This document shows positions 38,496-51,227 of a stretch of 59,162 nt of DNA, piece by piece (within the stretch, counting starts at the first letter, position 1; each line of letters opens with the position of its first letter). Source of the stretch: Hydnum rufescens UP504 (taxonomy: Eukaryota; Basidiomycota; Agaricomycetes; Cantharellales; Hydnaceae); contig MU129166.1 in the NCBI GenBank assembly GCA_014904985.1, forward strand, positions 1-59,162. Direction: 5' to 3'. Position numbers and translations under genes: made by a program. The notes beneath the pieces are model-generated. The model saw only the letters and a program-made list of their open reading frames with translations, did not search any database and was not told the DNA's origin.

Positions 38496-39691
38496 TCAGT
38501 GCACTTCGATAGATGCTTTGCGACCCTCCCAATCTCCCTTAATTTTCTTCTCGAGCCATTCTGAGAGCACGCGTGCACGTCGGACCGCGATCTCCACGCA
38601 GTTTCGAATCTCATCCGCAGTCAAGGGCATTCCCCCCGCTTTTTGAAACACACATAGTGTTGGTGATGTGCTGGAAGACAGATGCGTGAGAGCAATGTTA
38701 AGCTGCGAGTCCATCAGAAGCGATTCGAGGTGGTTAGGGTCGACAATAGGGTGTTCACTGCCAAGGTTACTATGTCAGTGCGGTTTTTGCACCTGTGCGC
38801 TCGGATTCCATCACCTGTCCTCGAAGAATGCCAGAGTAACACATATTGGTGTATGATGAATTGATAGCGGGATAGGCGCTCGCTCTGTCGGATCATGCTA
38901 CCGATAGATATTCAATCCACGAACCTGAGGTGACTCGCGGCAGGGAGGACTCACGATAATCACTTCCTCACCAACGACTTCAACTTCTGGTCGTCTGAAG
39001 TGACGTAGGGCCGCCACGCCCGCTAAGCAAGCACAATCTAGCATATTCCCCTCGTCTGATAGGAAATGCAATGTCAATTTTATTTGCCAAACCTAAAACA
39101 TATGGCAAGGAATGAAAACCAGAACAGGACCATTGGGTCACAACTTACTTGCTGTCCGGCCAATATACACAGTGCCTCTCGATCAACTGCGTCACTCCGT
39201 TTCAGCACTTTTTCGAGCATCCGTGTAATTAACACTTCCTCCTCGGACAACCTATCCATATGGATATTGTTTCAGCCAAAAAGAAGTATCGAGCTATGGG
39301 TTTGTTGGTAAACTCGCCCAAACTTACCTTCCTGCTTCGTACACACTAGATGCCATGGGTGAAATTTCAGAATGGATCGTGAAAGATCCTTCAAACGGCC
39401 GGTCAGGGCGTGGACGTCCAATAGTTCCAGACACGCGGGCTATCACCCTAGATAGTTCGGAATAATCATTATGCCCCCGAACATAAGTAAAGTCCGTAGG
39501 CATGATTATACATTAGGGAGTGCAAACCTAGTTTTCCCTAGAGCGCATTCTACCCATCCTAGTTCATCACCAAAGATCAACTGGGGCTGTCGTCCCTGGA
39601 GGAGTTGACGCCCATCTATGCGAATAGACTCCTTGAGTGCTGTTAGCACGAATTCTCGTTGCACTATCGGAGGTTCCACTTCCCGCGGCAT
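38496..39691 (-). CDS. RRP45: Exosome complex component Rrp45 (RNase PH-like)
   Basis: Spliced gene starting MPREVEPPIVQREFVLTALKESIRIDGRQLLQGR and FGDELGWVECALGKTR, the RNase PH-fold opening of Rrp45/EXOSC9. A 5' intron (donor AG|GTTTGC near 39530, acceptor ATCTAG near 39452) joins to VIARVSGTIGRPRPDRPFEGSFTIHSEISPMASSVYEAGR. Later exons give LSEEEVLITRMLEKVLKRSDAVDREALCILAGQQVW, ACLAGVAALRHFRRPEVEVVGEEVI and CVFQKAGGMPLTADEIRNCVEIAVRRARVLSEWLE, the conserved end of the second RNase PH lobe. Stop TGA at 38496-38498. Rrp45 is one of six catalytically inactive RNase PH-like proteins forming the ring of the nuclear and cytoplasmic RNA exosome, which degrades and trims RNA 3' to 5'. No long C-terminal extension is seen. 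Divergent from the AreA gene downstream. Confidence 0.9.
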
Positions 39692-42484
39692 CTTGCGTGA
39701 TTTGCGGGGATCGGCCGAACCTTGGAGTTCCGCGGAGTCGCCCGAACCGGATGCAAAATAAAAACGTGGAATCTGCCGGCCCCGGACCGATCACATGATT
39801 AACAGGCATTTCGGACCGGATTCAACCACGCGTCGCGAAGAACCAGCTGAGATTCAACTATTCTCCAGCATATATTGTACAAGGCTGTGACGAGGGGGTG
39901 GAGGGTGCATCGGCTCGTGGATATTATCCACAATGTCCGGAGCATCTTCATTCGCCCTAGTACGTGATACCATTTTCATTGCCCGGGGAAGCTTCACACA
40001 GCGAGGTCTGCAAATTAAAAATCATTATGCTCAGGTGGGGCCCCATTCTGTATGGTACCTTCCTGGTGGAATATTCCTTCCACCAGGGGAGAGGCATCTC
40101 GCAGGCCTACTACTCCATAGTGTGTTGATTTTTGTCCGAAGCCTCTACACACATGGTGCCACCTGGCTCTCTACATATGGTAACATCTGCCGACTCTTCG
40201 ATCCCTCAGATTTGATCGGAAATACTCAAATCTAGAATCACAATAACCTGCAGGAACAATCCAATCATGTTCCAATGAATTTTTCCGTGTGTGGAATATA
40301 TTATTAATACTGTCGCACGAATCTTTTCTCTTCTTGACCCCGTCTTGGTGCCAGGCGCCACGGGAACCGTCAGGAGCAAATTGCGCAGCTTATTGCAAAA
40401 GATACCGGTCTGTCCAATCCCTGTAGCCTTGCGGATGGATGCCGTGCTGTTGTGACCCATCACTTCGTTTACGAGTTTCTAAATTTGTCCCATTCAGAGT
40501 TGCGGGCATGAGAAGAATTCATTGGTAGTAGTATCTGCGAATTTCCTCCTGAGGAAATTCAGTTAATTCCAGCGTGTGTACCATGCCCTGATGACAAACA
40601 TACACGTGGAGTAGAATTGCCGTATATATCCTTAATCTTCATGAAGACCTTATATGGATGGAATCCGGAGGTCGGTATGGGCGCGATCAGGTTCTAAGCA
40701 TGCGACTAGGCACACGACACCGCCAAGCTGACTCTTAGATCCCCACGTGGAGTCTACAGAGTCGCATTCGCTGTGGCCCTAGTGGCATGCGCCAATGCAT
40801 ATGCTTAGGTCTCGTTCACTTGGTATATGTGGGAAGTTTGTCTGGTCACGTCATATAAAAGATTCACAAGGGGATGAACTACTCAACGCTGTATTGGATG
40901 GTTGCGCTCCGCAATCTCAATTGCGGGCTGCACGTCAGCTTGCATTCGATTGGTCGCAATCGCCTATGTTGACAGCTTGTGGATATGTGCTAGCACTCGA
41001 GGATTCCTCGAGCTCGTCGGGATTAATCAATATTCATGCCGACGCCTCCATGGATGCTCATCATAAGCGCCTAGATGAGAGGAATGAACATCACTGTCGG
41101 TCTGATTTACCGAGGACAAATACAGTGTTCCTTGTTAAGTTTCTAGCCGAGATAAATTGCGAAGTCGACAGTAATGGAATTTGAGGGGGTGGGAAATTCT
41201 GCTTTCGCTTGTATTTTACAGGCCGTCGATCACAATATCCGGATGCGGGGCCCCTCTTTCAGGAAGGAGGGCTAGGAGGCTTAAGTCGATGTGCCTGCAT
41301 AGGGATGGGCTTTGGCATCAACGGTCTGCTGTCATGCACAGTGAGTATTTCGTCCTGCGTGGGAATGCCAACTGCGTGTGTTTCTGTTCAGCAGAAGGAG
41401 GGCGATGGTGAGCTGCGTCGTAGCGAAATTCTATTGTACTGATTACGAAGCGAATCGTGCTGCGAGAACAAGTCCACGTCGTCTTCATTTTCGAAGCTAA
41501 AAAAGGCAAAAGGATGTTCCCTTCTCCTTCTTAGGCATCAATCATACCTTACTAGGCACGTTCCTCCCTCGCCTGGAGGTTCTTTATAATAATCCCCTAT
41601 TCAACCGTTCCCATGACCTCGAACCTAACAGGGAGGTGTCATTATGGCGGAATACGTGGTCTGGACGGACAGATGGACGAGAGTATATGGCTCGCACCTA
41701 CATATCGTTTCCAGCTGAGATAGACAGAGATATAGCTTACGCCAGAGCTGATGATGGTATCTCCTGAGTGCAGACATTAAAGAGGACGTGCCGGGCTTAG
41801 CATCGCGTGACCCATCACAACGTCGTTAGCATCAAACGTTGCAACGGTTCGAACAGGGCAGTTGGCGACCGAAACTTTGAGCGCGGCATTTCCCGAGAGC
41901 GCACGGCATCTGGACCGTTGATCCGAAGCATCACATCTGGCCCAAGAAAGACGAGGAATTAAGAGGGCCTTGTGGGCCGTTTCTGAACCCCACATTTCTT
42001 GTTCGCTGTCAAGCGAGGTGAGATGCCTATAAATGAGGCTCTGGAATTGTTAATTATCGTCGTTTTACCGACTGAATGGGAAGGATAATTAAATAATCTT
42101 TCAATGGATGATGTTGGGCGGGCGTACACGCTGGGCTCTTGTGTCGAAGAGGTCGTGGTTGCATTCCCCCAAGACGCCTGGCTGACATATAACGGCTGGA
42201 GCTCTCAGAAAACCGAGACTAAAAATTAAATAGGAAGCAATTACTCCCGGAAAGTTGCGGAAATCCCAACTCAACACCTTGCTCCTGCATTCTCGCTCGT
42301 TGTCCACCTGAGAGTGTCACCGTCCTGAAGTGGTTGTCGTCCTTTTTCTCGACGGCGGGGCTTGAGCTGATCTTTTTTCTCTAATTGACGTTGGTCTGTT
42401 CTCCTGAACCGCCGTGCCTGACCGTACCCTTCTTAATTGCTACTGGTTCAATATATAGCTTCAGTTCTTTGGCCTCTGTCCTCT
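39692..42484. other. Large stretch with no recognised gene
   Basis: Open frames occur on the + strand at 39933-40235, 40795-41184 and 41209-41442. A + frame around 41520-41765 (FLGINHTLLGTFLPRLEVLYNNPLFNRSHD ... ) reads like real protein and may be the last exon of an unrecognised gene ending TGA near 41767. I could not connect these into a family-level match. The right part should contain the promoter and leader of the GATA gene. Confidence 0.4.
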
Positions 42485-45400
42485 ATGATGGAAACAAACC
42501 TTCCTGCGTCTAACCAAGGTGCGAATTCCAAGCCCCCCGCGGCCAGCGCCAACAAACGTTCCTGGCGCGTCCCACCAAGACCTACCCTCAATGCCGAGCT
42601 CACGGGCAACACCGAGCAGTCTAGACCCTCTCCTTCCACTCAGCGTAATCCTCAACCCCCGGTGGCATCCTCACCTGCGGGCCGGTCAGGTCCTGCTCCT
42701 GCAGGATCATCGCACCATCGCTTCGCTCCACCTCTCCACCAGATCGATACGTCTAATGCCAGCCAAGCCGCCAGCGGACATCTTCCCAACATGAACTCGA
42801 CTAGCGCAGGTGCTCATGTTCAAATGGGCCCACAGCAACCATGGGATTGGCAGATGTTCTCATCGCTCCCGCTTCATCCCGCAGTACTGGCCTCGCTACC
42901 TACTAACCCCCCCTCTAACCCAGGCGAACTTCCTCCTCACGTTCTTGCCCAATTGGCTGCTACTTTTGGCTATCCTCTACCCGTCCATAGCAACGGCCAC
43001 GCCTCTACTCACCCAATGGCTAGTGCACCCTATCCTTATTTTGCCTCTCTGGTGCATCCACAGCCCACCCTACAGATGCTTCCAGATTCGGGGGTTTCCC
43101 CGGGCCATTAAGTGGGACAACTCCGTTGGACGGTGGAAACAGACCCCAATTTCATCACCTCCAGACTCGACTCTCACCCTCATTATCCACCCCAGGGACT
43201 AGTGTTCCTCCTAGTCCTATGCATTCGTTCTACCCAGAAGTTAATGGCAATGTCGTCCCTGCGAAGCGAGGGTCACTGTCGCACACAACCTTGTCCCCCT
43301 GCACGACCCCCCTGCACACCCCCTTGGTCGGTCCAGAGCCCTGTACTCCATCATCTCCGGTGTCTGGTCTGTCTGCTTCTCAGCAGCCTCCGACCCCTGG
43401 TGCTTCTGCGGCGGCTCATGCCCTTCAATCCCTTTCCCTGGCGAGTCTGAACCATTATAGCCACCTAGGGTTGCACATGCAGGCAGCTGGCGGACTTGGA
43501 GATGCCAGTGCGGAGGGGGTGCGTAGTTCCGCTCACTCGCAACATGTCTTACCACCTTCCTTATGGATGTCGCAGTTCGCCCCGGACGAGCGTCAGGGTT
43601 CGGCAATGCCCCGGGGTCCCTCTTTGCCTCCTGGTTTCCCCGACCCCTTCTCTTTGGCTGGAACCGGCTTCGCCTCCCACACCGACAAGCCTGTTGCCAT
43701 GTCGTCACTCAGTGCCAGCTCGTTGGGCCCAACAAGTCGACCGCAGCGTGCGTCGTCATCGTCTCACTCGACATTCTCTCCGTCAGGCTCAATGAAAATC
43801 TCATCCACCGAGTCCTCTTATACGGTGCCCTCAGTTCCGAGTGCAGGATCTCTGACAACGGCTTCCACTATCGCATCATCTCCATCGCTACTGTCCGACC
43901 TTCTCGCTGATGACTTTCTGAGTAAACCCTCTGTGGCGGTATCTAGCAAGAATGACAAAGGGAGACGCAGTGTCGGTAATGGTGGTGGTATCAGCACCTT
44001 CCCCTCGCCCACTACGTCTTCCCCCGTTTCTCCAGGTCTCCCTAATGCGAACTTGATATCACCGAAGTCAGGCGCTGTCGGAGTTCAGGACCGCGAAAGA
44101 GGTCCAGATGTTGCGGAGGCAGAAGCCGCGAACATGGCAAAAGAGGATCCACTTGCGGCACAAGTGTGGCGGATGTACGCCCGTGCCAAGGCCACACTTC
44201 CTCATGCACAAAGAATGGAGAATCTCACTTGGCGCATGATGGCGCTTGCTTTGAGACGCAGAAAGGAGAGGGAGGCACGGCAAGATGTCACTTCCAAAGC
44301 GCAAAAGGATCCCAACCTCAATATCAACTCTTCTGCGGAGTCTTTGCTCACCTCCACTGGTCCAGACAGGGATGCAACGGATGAGCCTGCCACAAAGATC
44401 AAGTCTGTAAAGACAGAGGAGCCGGGTTTCCCCCAAATAGTAGATGAAGATGCACACCCTGCAACATCTTCAGAGCCTTCTACGTCACCTCGCACAGCAG
44501 AAGATCCTCGTGGAGAGGTCCGAGGTCGGCCTCCTGGGAAAGGGAAAGTTAAGATGCGCATAGTTGGCTTCGGGGATGGAAACGATGAAGACGAAACTGC
44601 GTGAGACTTCTCGCATCATCTTACACGCAAAACGGTACTGATCGTTCTGTCATGTCTGCGAGAAGTGAATCTATTATGGACTGGCGTGCTGTGTCCCGTT
44701 CTCGCTCTCGAATGTCAATGGATTGGAAGCCTGACAGTCGGTCTCAATCTCGCGTCACGAATCGTCTTGATAGTTCCGAGTCGCATTCTCATGCTTTGCT
44801 TGAGGATCTTGATGAATCGCGCGAGACTCCAGATGGCGCAGACGGCGATTGCAATGGGTTTGTAGCCTTGTTATCTTCACCCTTGTGCTCATCTGATGTC
44901 TTTGTAAACAGAAATACAGACCGACAATCGAAATTGGATTCTGCCAAGCAGCGCACCGCGTCGGCTAGCATTCCAATCCCACATGCTTCCTCTAATGCTT
45001 CTGGTCAGTCTTTACTGTCCCTTCGACTTCAGGCGACCGCAAACGAAGTCTACGCAATGAAGGCGAAGAGAACATTTCTCAACCTACGTCGGTCGTGGGT
45101 CTGCAGGGACCTGATTTGCCCATTCCCTTCCACCCTTCCAGCCTCCGCCCAATCCTTTCCAGGCTCCGCAATATTCTGCGTCAGCCTTTAATTCACTGTT
45201 CATCCCCTCCTCTCTTCCCCAATATTCCGCTTTGAATCCTCAGAGTCAATACCTCCAACATGCTTACTCTCAGCACGCCTTTCCTCCGAGGGAGCTATCC
45301 GCATCGTATCAGTATCCCCCTTTTGATGACCATTCGAGGTCCATGTTCCCTCTTCATGTCCGCACGACAAGCCTCGATCACACGACCCCTCGTTCTGGAT

Positions 45401-47117
45401 CAGTTGATGTTCGTCAGCTGAACGGCCCCGTGCTACCAGCTGATAACACACTTGGTACCAGTCTTGTAAGTTTTCCCCATGTCCACGAAAGCAAGCAGCT
45501 TAAACCGTTATGGTAGGGAAAAAGACGAGCCGGACCAAATCCACATGCCGAATCTTTGTTGCGGGCTGATCCTCCTGTAGTCGACAGTCCTGCCTTACAG
45601 TCGAAGTCACCTCAGCGATCAGTACCGAATCGCAAGTCCTACTCTCCTTCCGACACACCTTCGAGTGAATCGAAAGATACACCTGCCGCGTCTGCGTCAA
45701 GTTCTCTCCCCACCCACAGCGAGTTCGCCTTCAATTTTACGGCCCCAATGATATATATGAGCTGGCGGCGGCCAAATTGTCTGGTTCTCTTCATCAGGAG
45801 GGTCATACGTCGGAGCGCGTTGGACTGTACACCGTTGAAGAGGCTCACGACAGTAGCCAAGGTGCCGGCCATTCTCAACGTTACCCTGGTAGTGCGCCGG
45901 CGCCTGATATTGGAGGGTCTTCCGACACGCTTGATCCGAATTCGGGTGCGATGTGTAGTAATGACTTAGATGCACCATTTCCTTCTTCAACCTCCGATCC
46001 TGCATCTTTAACCTTCCCCGGCTTGGAAAGCTACGATTCGCCTGTGGGGTATAATCCCCTCCTTGGGGCATTATTCAATTCGTACGATCCTTCTAACAAT
46101 TCTGGAATGTCTTCCGATATGCACCACCACTTATTTACCCATGTCGACCCCACTCAAATCCTCAACGGTCTGGACGCCAATGGCGATGTCGTATCCGGAA
46201 ATGTGGCCTATGCCCTAGTCCATCAAGCGACGAGTGGAGGACGCCGAGTTCCACCGCTTCCCCCGAGCCCCTTACTCCCAATGTCCTGAACAGCTCTGGA
46301 GGTCTGGGCATGGCGAAAGTATGGCCGACCAAACGTGCAACGATCGAGTGGCCGGAGGATTGCATCCATGAAGCGATCTCAGTCCAGTTTGACCCAGCGC
46401 CGAGGGAGCACGTTGCAGATGGTCTCGCCTATCGCTCGCGCTCCTGGACAGAAAGGTGCTGGAGATGGGGACCTTGAAGCCCCTGTAAATCCCCAGACCT
46501 CCGCACCCAGCCCTGCAGAAGACGGGGATTCTGTTCCCACTGTATGTACCAATTGTTCCACCACCACCACCCCACTATGGCGGCGGGATCCAGAGGGTCA
46601 CCCTCTTTGTGAGTATTTCGATTTCGCTCAGATAGTGAGTACTGACCGATCTTTTGTCATTAGGTAACGCTTGTGGCCTGTTCTATGTTAGTGGTATTTC
46701 TTAGTTCTTTGCATTCCTTCCCATTGAACATTATTTTCTGTAGAAATTGCATGGTGTCGTGCGACCGCTTTCCCTACGAACGGACGTGATCAAGAAGCGG
46801 TTAGTGTATTCCCTTCGCATAGTTCTCGGTTCTCACCTGCCCTCCGCGGTAGAAACCGGCCGCATGGTTCTGGACCCCACTCATCTGGGTCCTCGCGGAA
46901 GGGATCACTTCCTTCCCTTGCCAGTGGGACTTCCGGGTTAAAGGTCGGGTCCTTGACGAAGCCTCGGTCGATGACGATTAGTACCCTTTCCTCATCCATG
47001 TCAGGGAGACCTATTGCCCCCACCGTTACACTCGCCGATGGTTCTGGGGCTGTTAAGCGCCAGCGCCGTGCGTCCTTATCTACGAATTTACGTGGTGACC
47101 TGTCGACCGACGGGTAG
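42485..47117 (+). CDS. AreA/NIT2-type GATA transcription factor (nitrogen regulator)
   Basis: First ATG of the frame at 42485. Ser/Pro-rich N-terminal exons, an intron around 43094-43165, then at about 44143-44275 the fungal GATA N-terminal motif [40 protein letters not shown], diagnostic of AreA/NIT2. GACGAAACTGC|GTGAGA joins to [21 protein letters not shown], and GTAAGT near 45466 joins to [15 protein letters not shown]. The zinc finger spans three exons: [21 protein letters not shown] (to 46608), a 23-nt microexon 46664-46686 giving CNACGLFY, then [21 protein letters not shown] from 46744. It has a 17-residue loop between Cys pairs, as in fungal GATA factors that bind HGATAR. The tail ends at TAG 47115-47117. 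It should activate genes for secondary nitrogen sources; no Nmr-type partner is visible nearby. One internal join near 45620-45720 is uncertain. Confidence 0.9.
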
Positions 47118-50100
47118 CGGCCTTGCTTGCTTCCGCGCGTTCTGTGGGCTCACAATTTGGGCTCAATTTTTCCGTTCGTAATTTTTATTTCGACATAGAT
47201 TTTTTCCTTGGATGGATGTTTTCAGTGATGAGTGGGTCTGACATCTCATCATGCACTGTTGTACTAGTACTATAAACCATGATTATACGCGCCAGGGTTG
47301 TTCCATCAGAAAGTAACGTAATTGTGCTGCAGGGCCCCACTCCTCTACTGTAGTGACATCTTGTGTGTGGATGTCTCTGCTGAGTCTGCCCTGCACTATA
47401 CCACCACTATTTGAACAGGATTTTATTCATTCGCGTGTGTATTCTTTCAAGCCTCCATTGTCTAGTGAAATATATCCCACATTGTTAGAGTTCCTTGGTG
47501 GCACTTCACATGTCCCGTGAGATGGTGTGAGTTTCTCAAGGTGCCTGAATTTTTGAAACTACCACGATTTGAATGTTTCCTCCGTTATTCATCCCGGAAT
47601 GGCCATGATTTCCTGCCGACCTAAGCCATAACAGTTCAAACTCGGCCCATTTCCAAGATTCCCAGCAATTATCCAGCTTTGGACCGCAGCAGTTGCCCAT
47701 TTCTGTGAATCCTTTATTTGTTTAGCCAGCCCTCCCTGACCTAGACCCCAGCTGCACTCCCTCAGCGGATCGGCGTAAAATTCTGAAGGAACATACCTCT
47801 TGCCACAGGAAGAAATGATTAGGCTCAAAGTGATGGAGGAATAAGCGCCTGCATAAGCAAAGTATTCAAATGCGCAGTGAATGATCGAAGTTTCGGGTAA
47901 CTGTGACTGTGAGGTCACGGTGCTCAATTTGACATTGATAAGAATGGGAAGGTGGAAAATGAACTGTTCATTATATTGAATCTCAGATCCATATTGCAGT
48001 GCCAGATCAGATGTGTCCATGCCTGCAGGGTGTGTTGTCACTGCCACATCTGGAGGCTTGGTTCCATTATCAACTGATCAAGATCTGGAACCATTTTGCA
48101 TTTGACAGGAAGTTCCATATTCGGCCTGGCCAGCCGTTGAGCTGTGGTAGATGCCGAGCTTCTAGTCTCGTGACTGAGCTTCAGTTGATTTTCTGTTTAC
48201 CTTGGACGCCTATGCCCAAATGAAGTTTAAACAGCCCCTTAGCTTCTCGCATACACCCAATCACCATTGCGCCAGTGGTCCCGGGGCTTGGCAGGCTGGA
48301 AGCTGTTTGGGCCGCTCTCTGCTCGTGGACTTAAACAAGACCAGTATTGCTGATGGCGCCGCATGTCTCTGCCTCTATCATTGGTACCACGTGGTCGAGG
48401 AGAATGTTACGGTAATGTCCCGCACTCAATTCCACAGCATGTGTCACTCCCAGCGCCAATCACGGAAATAATTAGTCAAACGACACGGATATATAAATGA
48501 CTTCGATGGCAAGTCTGTTGACCATCCTCTGGTGCTTCGTATTCCCAGGGTGAAGAGCGTGATTTTGCGATTCGCGAGTTCTCTGTTGGCCCTGGCTGCC
48601 TCGGTGACTGTGGTTCAAACCCATCACCCTTTCATGATTTCGCAACTATGGCGAGACGGCACCGCCACGCGTCCAAGAGAGACCCACACACTCGAAGATC
48701 AGTCCGGAGAGCACTCCCTTCTCCAATCCGAAAGTGAAAGGTGCGGATGCAAGCTTGCTGACAGCTGTCTGCTGCTGTGTACTGCGGAGCGCCGCTCTTA
48801 CCCTGAACCCACGCGTGTTTCCGTTTTCGTGTGGCATATTGGGTAAATGGAAAGACTATTCCTGATGTGGATTTTGATGTCGGTGACTCGTGGTGGGTCG
48901 TGTGTCAACCCTAGGCTCGCCCAATTGCGTCGTGATGAACAACAGTGCTGACGATTCACAAGGTCTCATGCCAATCTCTGGAGCGAAGGACGAGACACGG
49001 AAACTCTTCTGGTTTTTCCCAGCTAAAGACGTCAAGCACATCAACGATATTGTGTACGCTCTCGAGCCCTCGTAGATCGTGAGGACCTCTGATGATGTTG
49101 GCCAGGTTCTGGACAAATGGCGGACATGGATGCTCCTCTCTCTCAGGACTTCTTCAAGAACACGGTTCGTGGCCGCGTGCGAAATGAACTCTGGAGGCAT
49201 GTAATGATCAGAGGATAGGATATGACAGGACCTTTCAAATGGTTTCTCATTCAAGTTGAGCTGAATTCACTAATGTTGGAACGTTGCTTCATGCGATGTG
49301 GAGGTCTTCCGGAATAGCGAACCCTCTTCCTAATGACAAATCTGGTTCGCCTCTGATCTCCGCTCTGCAATTCATGTCGTGTTGCCATCTTCTTTCTTAG
49401 ACGGGCGCGCTGTCAGTGATGGTTTTGTCTGATTGTAGCGCCCTGTCAATTCATCGGATAGATGGGTAGAGCAGCCCGTGGGCACCGGTTTCTCGAAGGA
49501 CGTCCCCAATATCTCGTGGGTCTTTTTTGATGTTGATTATTGCAACGATTACTAAAATTGCGGTGATAATAGAAATGATGATGAGCTCGCTGCTCTAGTT
49601 TGCTGGATTCGTTGTCCAATTTCTAGAGGTATTCCAAGAGTTGAACTACAAGAATTTCCACCTTTCCGGGAAATCCTGTGGTGCGAATCGTCGTCGAGCC
49701 CCTTTGGCGTCAGCAGCCAACTGTTTTGAATAGCTGGATATTATGTCCCATGCGCCGCCAATTACTTGATGAGATCTGTATCTCGTACTGTCTGAACTTG
49801 AAGGGCATCTGGATGACAGGCGCTTTCCTGCCCTGGGACTCAGTCCATTACATCGTGGTGTTACCGATGGTCCAGAAGTCCCCCCACGTGTTTGCCCTCA
49901 ATAGTGGACCTGCAGAAATGATCGGATGGGTACGGCTACACAGATTATTCTGCCACAGGGGCTACATACCCGCCGGAAGGACAGTCCTTACGACTCAAGC
50001 GTTCGATGGAGTTCCGGACAACATTACGGCAGAGCGCGCTCTGTTTGGCGATGCTTTCTTCGCTGGATCTTTGGTTAAGCCGAATTTGATTTTTTCATCG

Positions 50101-51227
50101 TATTGTTGATGTGTGGCTCGTACTCTGGGTGCATTTTCGATGTCATCGTGTCTAGTTCTTAGTGTAATTTCGGCTCATCCGCGCCTATTTTCTGTAAGAT
50201 GTGCTTGGTTTCCCAGGATCATTCTGATCGCAGGTATAAATCCCTTGCCAAGGGGTTATGGACTGTTTTTATTCACTTGCCCTTGTTGCTTCCGTCCAAT
50301 TTATTGCTTGTCGAGGAGTGCAGGATGCGATCCACGCGCCCACATGAGTTGGACTTGTGTGCCAACAACGTATGTGTCTTTCTTGACTACGGACCCTTTC
50401 CCTTCTCTCCCCTCGCATCAGTCCGAAATTCTAGCCTTCTGGATCGTCAGTAACCTACAAACTTCCTGACTCCTCTCAACGCTGTTACTTGGGCGAATTC
50501 TAGCCATAAAATCATGTGGCTAGCTCGAAATGACATCCTCGGGACACGGTGACCACAAATGACGCCTCTTCCAGCGTACTGAAGTAAGGCACCCCACATT
50601 ACAAATTGACCCACCCGAGGCTGCCTCGCCACGATACCTCCCGCACCTCCCAGAAGTTGTGGTACTATCTCAGGCATTGCAAGCTGAAAAGAAATCGTAC
50701 TAGAGGAGAAGGGAACGCGAATGGGTCGGACTAGAAGATTTCATAGGTGGTGGAGGATTCGAATTGAGTGATGAGCGTGGCAAGATCGTCTCTTTGGTGC
50801 CGAACAGAGGATGCTGAGGACACCATAGTGACACGGCCAGATTAATGGCAAAATATCCCGTGGTGGTGACATTACAGGATAATGAAAGGGCCGTCGCAGC
50901 GCATATACAGATTCAGATAGGTTCAGTGTTGCAAGAGCAATGGAGGAATATGCCGGTGCGGTGCCGGGATTCACGGACTCAAATCACCTCTTGGACTCCC
51001 GTCCACGCAGATTACAGTGCACTTGTGATATCTCCCAATTGAACGATACCGCCCTTGTATCTTCGCCCTGAGTGAATCCTTCCAACTGATACGGATCTTG
51101 CCAAGGGAGGGGCGCACTTGTTGATTACAATGCAACACTCTGTCTCTATCAGTGAGCTGACTTCCAATCTTTCCGCCCTGTCCGTCTCCTCACTCATATT
51201 TCTCATCAGTCACTGGTTCTGGGGGTC
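47118..51227. other. Long stretch with no recognised gene
   Basis: A TATA-like ATATATAAAT at 48488-48497 precedes a + frame with a hydrophobic start (MASLLTILWCFVF, about 48506) and a further frame at 48532-48846. Another + frame at 49678-50109 (143 residues) and a - frame at 47589-48047 are open. None matches a family I know. A small secreted or orphan gene is possible around 48500-49080. The last few hundred bases should carry the 5' part of the NLR. Confidence 0.35.

Noticed and set aside
47589..48047. 152-residue - strand open frame
   Set aside because: No family resemblance, no splice or promoter context; kept only as part of an uncharacterised stretch.
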